Shown piece after piece: positions 15,612 through 19,100 of a stretch of 19,100 bases of DNA (the first letter of the stretch is position 1; every line of letters begins with the position of its first letter). A model generated the notes under the pieces. The model had not been told where the DNA came from. It worked only from the letters and a program-made list of their open reading frames with translations, and ran no database searches. Both the position numbers and the translations under genes were made by a program. Source of the DNA: Pelomicrobium sp036803785 (GTDB lineage Bacteria > Pseudomonadota > Gammaproteobacteria > Burkholderiales > UBA6910); contig NZ_DAIRTR010000052.1 of the NCBI RefSeq assembly GCF_036803785.1, positions 1 through 19,100 of the forward strand, read 5' to 3'.

Positions 15612-17546
15612 TCAGCGGGATTTGAGCGCACCGGTTGGCGTTTCGGGCAGGCTGATCAGGGGCGCCGGGCGGCTGAAGAGGAACCCCTGGCCGTACTGAA
15701 CCCCCATGTCCAGGAGTAGCCGGACCACTTCCGCGTGCTCCACCCATTCCGCCACCACCTGGCGGTTCATGCCCCGGGCTACATCGCACACTGCCCGGAT
15801 AAAGATCCGGCTGCCTTCGTCGTGGAGGAGATCCCGGACAAATCCGCCGTCGATCTTCAGATAATCCACCGGAAAGCGCTTGAGATAGTAGAACGAGCTG
15901 AATCCCGCCCCGAAGTCGTCCAGGGCGAAATGGCAACCCCGCTCCTTCATGCGCTGCATGAAGGTAAGGGTCACGTCCAGCTCCGACATGGCGGCAGTTT
16001 CCGTGATCTCGAATACCAGCCGCTCGGGATCGATTCCGGATTCTCCGAGCGCCGCGAGCAGGCGCCGCATCCAGTGCTCGTCGGAAATGCTGGCGCGAGA
16101 GAGGTTCACGAAATAGCGAGCGTTGCGGGGGACGGTACCGCTCGCCAGGAAGCGGATGAGCTTGCGGATCACGGCGAGATCGATGTCGCGCACCACGCCC
16201 AAGGTTTCCGCAAGCTCGATAAATTCCGACGCCGGGACCACGCTTCCATCCTGCTCGCGGATACGGGCGAGCACCTCATAGTGCACCGGTTCTGCGCTCG
16301 CGAGCGCCACCACTGGCTGGGCATAGAGCACGACCCGGTCCTCCTCCAGGACTTCTCGGAAGCGTCTGGCCCAGTGCACGCGCTTGTGGGTGCTGCGCAG
16401 GCTGTTCGAATCCTGGTCGAACAGGACGCTGCGGTTGCGGCCCTGGTCCTTGGCGTGGTAAAGGGCGATGTCTGCTGCGGCCAGCAAGCTGGAGAGATCC
16501 GCCCCATGGAACGGGTACAGGGCGATGCCGATGGAAGCGGTGAGGTGGGAAAGCTTGCGCGTCCCGGACTCGGGGGCGAACTTGTAATGGCGCACCGCTT
16601 CCAGCACCCGTTCGGCCACGTGCTGTGCTTCGAGCCGCAGCGCTTCGGGCACCAGGATGGCGAATTCGTCGCCTCCCAGGCGGTAGACCTGCCCGGGCAG
16701 CTCCTGCAGCAGCTGCTTGAGAACCCCGGCGACCCCAACGATCAATTGGTCCCCTGCCCGGTGTCCCAGATTGTCGTTCACGTATTTGAAATGATCGATG
16801 TCGATAAAGAGAAGCGCTCCCACCCCGCCGCCGTCCATAACGGCTGTGAGTTCCTCTTGTAGGGACAGCCGATTCGGCAGGTCGGTCAGAGTGTCGAACT
16901 TGGCCAGTCGCTCGATGCGCTGGGCGGCGAGTTGTTGCTCGGTGATGTCCCGGGCGGTACCCCGGATGCCGACGATCTGGTGGTTTTCGTCGTAGGAGAC
17001 CCGGGCATTGATCCCGACCCAGCGGTCGTGGCCTCGCGCCGACACGATGTGGGTTAAGTAGTTGCGCACTTCCCCCTGGCGCTTGAGCAGGGCGAGGAAT
17101 CGGCGATTGGAGATGTGGGACGGCCGGGCTTCGAAGTCGAAGAAACAGCGTCCCAGCAGGGCCTTGGGCGGAAGCCCGAAGATGTCTTGGGCGGCGTTAT
17201 TGAGGTAGGTGAAGCGGCCCAGGGCGTCGGTGGCCCAGATCAAGTCATGGGAGGTCTCCACCAGGTCCCGGTAGCGCTGCTCGCTGTCCACCAGAAGCTG
17301 GACGATACGCCGCTTTTCCTTCAGCTCGCGCCGAATGATTGCCAGCTCGTCGGCTTGCTGCCGGTCCTGGCCGGTCCCCAGGGCAGCGAGCCGGTCGATC
17401 AGCTCCCGCGGATAGCGGCGATGCCCGCCCCGGGTCCGGGTCGCCACCAGAACCCCCTGAATGTCCCAGCGCCGCAGTGTCCACACGGGAATTCCCAGCC
17501 GGGCTGCCGCTTCCCGGGCGCTGTAGCCCAGGTCCTTTTCTCCCAT
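15612..17546 (-). CDS. MerR-HTH / PAS / GGDEF / EAL cyclic-di-GMP regulator (RpfR-like partner of RpfF)
   Basis: This is a 644-residue protein with four parts. Residues 7-55 are a MerR/excisionase-type helix-turn-helix (YSAREAAARLGIPVWTLRRW, then RTRGGHRRY). A charged, probably coiled linker covers 60-90. A PAS domain with PAC end covers about 90-205 (SEQRYRDLVETSHDLIW to GIRGTARDITEQQ). A GGDEF domain covers 216-375 with intact GGDEF at 291-295. An EAL domain covers about 395-630. The RxxD inhibition site is missing (ELPG, 282-285). EAL reads EVL (424-426), but Asn481, Glu513, Asp543-Asp544, Lys564, Glu600 and Gln620 are kept, so both synthesis and breakdown of c-di-GMP look possible. No membrane segment is visible. 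AGAGAGGA lies five bases before the ATG. It follows rpfF by 54 bp on the same strand, so it is probably co-transcribed with it. Confidence 0.93.
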   Translation of the reverse strand: MGEKDLGYSAREAAARLGIPVWTLRRWDIQGVLVATRTRGGHRRYPRELIDRLAALGTGQDRQQADELAIIRRELKEKRRIVQLLVDSEQRYRDLVETSHDLIWATDALGRFTYLNNAAQDIFGLPPKALLGRCFFDFEARPSHISNRRFLALLKRQGEVRNYLTHIVSARGHDRWVGINARVSYDENHQIVGIRGTARDITEQQLAAQRIERLAKFDTLTDLPNRLSLQEELTAVMDGGGVGALLFIDIDHFKYVNDNLGHRAGDQLIVGVAGVLKQLLQELPGQVYRLGGDEFAILVPEALRLEAQHVAERVLEAVRHYKFAPESGTRKLSHLTASIGIALYPFHGADLSSLLAAADIALYHAKDQGRNRSVLFDQDSNSLRSTHKRVHWARRFREVLEEDRVVLYAQPVVALASAEPVHYEVLARIREQDGSVVPASEFIELAETLGVVRDIDLAVIRKLIRFLASGTVPRNARYFVNLSRASISDEHWMRRLLAALGESGIDPERLVFEITETAAMSELDVTLTFMQRMKERGCHFALDDFGAGFSSFYYLKRFPVDYLKIDGGFVRDLLHDEGSRIFIRAVCDVARGMNRQVVAEWVEHAEVVRLLLDMGVQYGQGFLFSRPAPLISLPETPTGALKSR

Positions 17547-17587
17547 GGAATCCTCTCTGTACCGCCTCGTATTCCATGGTGGGGCAA

Positions 17588-17601
17588 ACCGGATGCCCGG
17601 T
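17588..17601 (-). other. Small hairpin at the end of rpfF
   Basis: ACCGG (17588-17592) can pair with CCGGT (17597-17601) around a 4-base loop. The stem includes the first plus-strand base of the rpfF stop triplet. No T-run follows in the minus-strand direction, so it should not terminate transcription. It might adjust the rpfF to regulator ratio, or be chance. Confidence 0.2.
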
Positions 17602-18530
17602 CAATGCAGTTGGTGGGGGACCCCCAGGTCATTTTGGCGGGACACCAGCTTTTGCATGAGCCTCATGTCGCGGGAGGTGAGCCGCAAGGCACTGTCAACC
17701 CAGATTTCCACCACGTCCAGCAGCTCGGAGAAGTCCAGCCGGTGCACGCGCCGCCGGGCGCGGTACATGGCGTTCAGGCCGTTACGGCTGCGGGACTGGC
17801 TGCGGATCAGGGCGGCCACCTCGGCCAGCCCCTGGCCGTCCTCGCACACCACGTCCACCACGCCCATTTCCTGCATCTCCTGGGCGCTGTAGACCTTGCC
17901 GCTGGCGATCAGCTGTTCGGTGAGCTTTTGCCCCACCTTGCGCTCGAGGAACGAGTAGGCCCCCATGCCGGGGAACAGGTTGAACAGGATTTCCGGAAAG
18001 CCGAACCGGCTGCTCGCCTCGGCTACGATGAGATCGCTTGAGAGGGCGCATTCGAACCCACCGCCCAGGCATTCCCCCTGCACCAGGGAGATGGTAGTGA
18101 TGGGAAGGTCATAGCTCACGTAGTTGCGGTACAGCACGTCGATGCAAGCGCGCCCGTACATGAGGAGCCCCTGCCGGTCGCGACGCTCAATGAGGGTTAC
18201 GAACAGGTCCAGGTCCCCGCCCAGGTTGAAGACTCCGGGCGTCGCCGAGCTGAGAACGGAGTAGGCAATGGGCAGCTTTTCCCCGTCCACCAGGAGCTCG
18301 GCGCCGCTCATGTCCACCAGGTCGCAGTAGCTGCGCAGATCCCGCAAGAGGGCCGGATTGAAGCAGGGCCGGGGGGAGGGCTTCCACTGCAGCCAGAGCG
18401 CTTGCTGCTCCCGCTCGTAGCGTGCCACCAGCTGGGGCGAGAAGCGGATTTCGCTCTGATTGTTAAATGCCGGGCCGGCGACCCCCTGGCGCGGCGCTTC
18501 CAGCAATTGAACGGGGATGTGCATTTCCAT
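17601..18530 (-). CDS. rpfF: DSF synthase (RpfF-type enoyl-CoA hydratase/thioesterase)
   Basis: This 309-residue crotonase-fold enzyme is of the RpfF family. The family makes DSF-type signals (cis-2-unsaturated fatty acids) from 3-hydroxyacyl-ACP by dehydration and then thioester cleavage. Catalytic glutamates are Glu160 (VQGECLGGGFECALSSD) and Glu180 (FGFPEILFNLFPGMGAYSF). Their 20-residue spacing equals that of Glu141 and Glu161 in Xanthomonas RpfF. FNLGGDLDLF (101-110) gives the first oxyanion-hole region. The FPGMGAYSF stretch separates it from ordinary beta-oxidation hydratases. AGGAG (18538-18542) lies seven bases before the ATG, inside the palindrome GGAGCTCC. A second ATG two codons later is possible. 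No rpfC or rpfG is in the window. Confidence 0.93.
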   Translation of the reverse strand: MEMHIPVQLLEAPRQGVAGPAFNNQSEIRFSPQLVARYEREQQALWLQWKPSPRPCFNPALLRDLRSYCDLVDMSGAELLVDGEKLPIAYSVLSSATPGVFNLGGDLDLFVTLIERRDRQGLLMYGRACIDVLYRNYVSYDLPITTISLVQGECLGGGFECALSSDLIVAEASSRFGFPEILFNLFPGMGAYSFLERKVGQKLTEQLIASGKVYSAQEMQEMGVVDVVCEDGQGLAEVAALIRSQSRSRNGLNAMYRARRRVHRLDFSELLDVVEIWVDSALRLTSRDMRLMQKLVSRQNDLGVPHQLH

Positions 18531-18600
18531 AAGGGAGCTCCTGGGGTTTGTGGGATGGAATTGTCATGGAAGCCGCACAAAAAAGTGGGCACCCTCAATC

Positions 18601-18629
18601 ATTTAAGAGCAAGCCCTGACGGATTGCAA
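18601..18629 (-). promoter_or_regulatory. Candidate sigma70-type promoter of rpfF
   Basis: Read on the minus strand, TTGCAA (18629-18624) and TTAAAT (18606-18601) are separated by exactly 17 bases. Each matches four of six consensus positions. The region is clearly AT-richer than its surroundings. Transcription would start near 18594, giving a leader of about 64 bases before the rpfF ATG. No other pair of boxes nearby is as good, but this is sequence reading only. Confidence 0.5.
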
Positions 18630-18632
18630 ATC

Positions 18633-18645
18633 TAACAATTTGTTA
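18633..18645. promoter_or_regulatory. Perfect inverted repeat upstream of rpfF, candidate operator
   Basis: TAACAA, one base, then TTGTTA forms a perfect 6-1-6 dyad. It starts three bases beyond the proposed -35 box of rpfF, a position where activators or repressors bind. The binding protein is unknown. The MerR-type domain encoded by the next gene is one candidate, though classical MerR operators lie between the -35 and -10 boxes. Confidence 0.35.
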
Positions 18646-19100
18646 AGTTTGGAGCTCTGGGGAGCAGAGGGAAGACTCCCTGGACCGGCAGTGCCGGGAC
18701 GCGGGGCCCTGAGAATGTGAACGAATTGATAAGCTTGGAAAAATTCTATTCAGTCGCCGTCTAATTACGAACCGGGCAGCGAGGGGAGAGGTGGGGTCCC
18801 GCTCGGCGGGAGTGTTTCTGGGACCTGGCGGGAAGACGGGAGGGGACGCCACCCTTGGGGCCGTCGCAGGCTACGAGGCCGCGGGAAGGCTCCCCGGCTT
18901 CCGGCCGAGCGGCCTATCCGGTGGTCGGGGCACCAGCAAAAGCCAGGGCTGCTGGGCCTATGGCTTTTCTGGCAGCGGTTCCCCACAGCCAGATCCCTGG
19001 TCACGCCGTGGGCCTTGTATTCGAACCCGATGAGCGCCAGCCATGGCTCTGAACCCCGCTCGCGGAGGTGCGGAAGGGTGCGCGGTACGCTCCCTTGGGC
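18646..19100. other. Stretch without a recognised gene, with several GC-rich hairpins
   Basis: Together with the rpfF leader, 18531-19100 holds no gene I recognise. A perfect 6-1-6 dyad CCGGCA-G-TGCCGG lies at 18685-18697. TCCCGC-TCG-GCGGGA lies at 18797-18811 and competes with GGTCCC/GGGACC (18795-18800, 18820-18825). CCAGCA/TGCTGG lies at 18933-18955. AT-rich DNA (18711-18770) has no good promoter. On the minus strand the frame from 19100 to 18765 has no stop and its first 35 codons have coding-like composition. The encoded stretch LIGFEYKAHGVTRDLAVGNR matches nothing I know. It might be the 3' end or remnant of a gene outside the window. Confidence 0.4.

Noticed and set aside
15735..16862. 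Plus-strand open frame opposite the GGDEF-EAL gene
   Set aside because: The minus-strand frame shows complete catalytic motifs. The plus-strand one has none and lacks a ribosome site.
17115..18041. Plus-strand open frame spanning the rpfF and regulator genes in antisense
   Set aside because: It crosses two genes with recognised domains, and its sequence is a low-complexity shadow.
18724..18755. Plus-strand TTGATA / TATTCA promoter-like pair
   Set aside because: The spacing is only about 15 bases and no gene follows on that strand.
19017..19027. Minus-strand GGTTCGAATAC resembling a tRNA T-loop
   Set aside because: The flanking bases do not form a T-stem, and no anticodon or acceptor arm follows.
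18791..19052. Short plus-strand frames at the right edge
   Set aside because: No ribosome site, no recognisable motif, and a composition expected from GC-rich spacer.

Overview
The window is GC-rich, densely coding DNA that reads as a betaproteobacterial chromosome. The evidence is the order tRNA-Leu(GAG), a complete 14-gene nuoA-N operon and a Nudix gene, with separate nuoC and nuoD, a NuoG that lacks the extra N7 cysteines of the E. coli type, and NuoB and NuoD sequences of the betaproteobacterial/mitochondrial kind. Genus cannot be fixed from sequence alone.

Region 1 (1-215): the 3' part of a tRNA-Leu gene cut by the window edge, then a short GC-rich leader with a nested stem-loop. Region 2 (216-14981): nuoA to nuoN, all on the plus strand and all apparently intact, encoding proton-pumping NADH:quinone oxidoreductase (complex I). 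NuoE, F and G form the NADH-input module. NuoB, C, D and I carry electrons to quinone. NuoA, H, J, K, L, M and N form the membrane arm. Most genes are separated by a few bases or overlap. The exceptions are nuoA-nuoB (86 bp), nuoC-nuoD (157 bp, filled by a small ORF and a degenerate copy of the nuoD start) and nuoJ-nuoK (60 bp, with a terminator-like hairpin before a TTG start). Region 3 (15021-15593): an ADP-ribose-pyrophosphatase-like Nudix hydrolase at the end of the operon.

Region 4 (15612-18530, minus strand, convergent with the nuo operon) is the most interesting part. An RpfF-type DSF synthase, which makes a cis-2-unsaturated fatty-acid signal, lies 54 bp upstream of a 644-residue MerR-HTH/PAS/GGDEF/EAL protein. 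This resembles the known rpfF-rpfR pairing, in which the signal controls cyclic-di-GMP turnover. Here, however, the partner begins with a MerR-type DNA-binding helix-turn-helix, where RpfR has its RpfF-interaction domain. A sigma70-like promoter and a perfect 6-1-6 inverted repeat lie just upstream of rpfF. The suggested model, which is inference, is a two-gene quorum-sensing circuit in which one protein could sense the fatty-acid signal, make or break c-di-GMP and bind DNA.

Region 5 (18531-19100): AT-richer promoter DNA, then GC-rich sequence with several short hairpins. No gene is recognised there, although one minus-strand frame stays open to the window edge.
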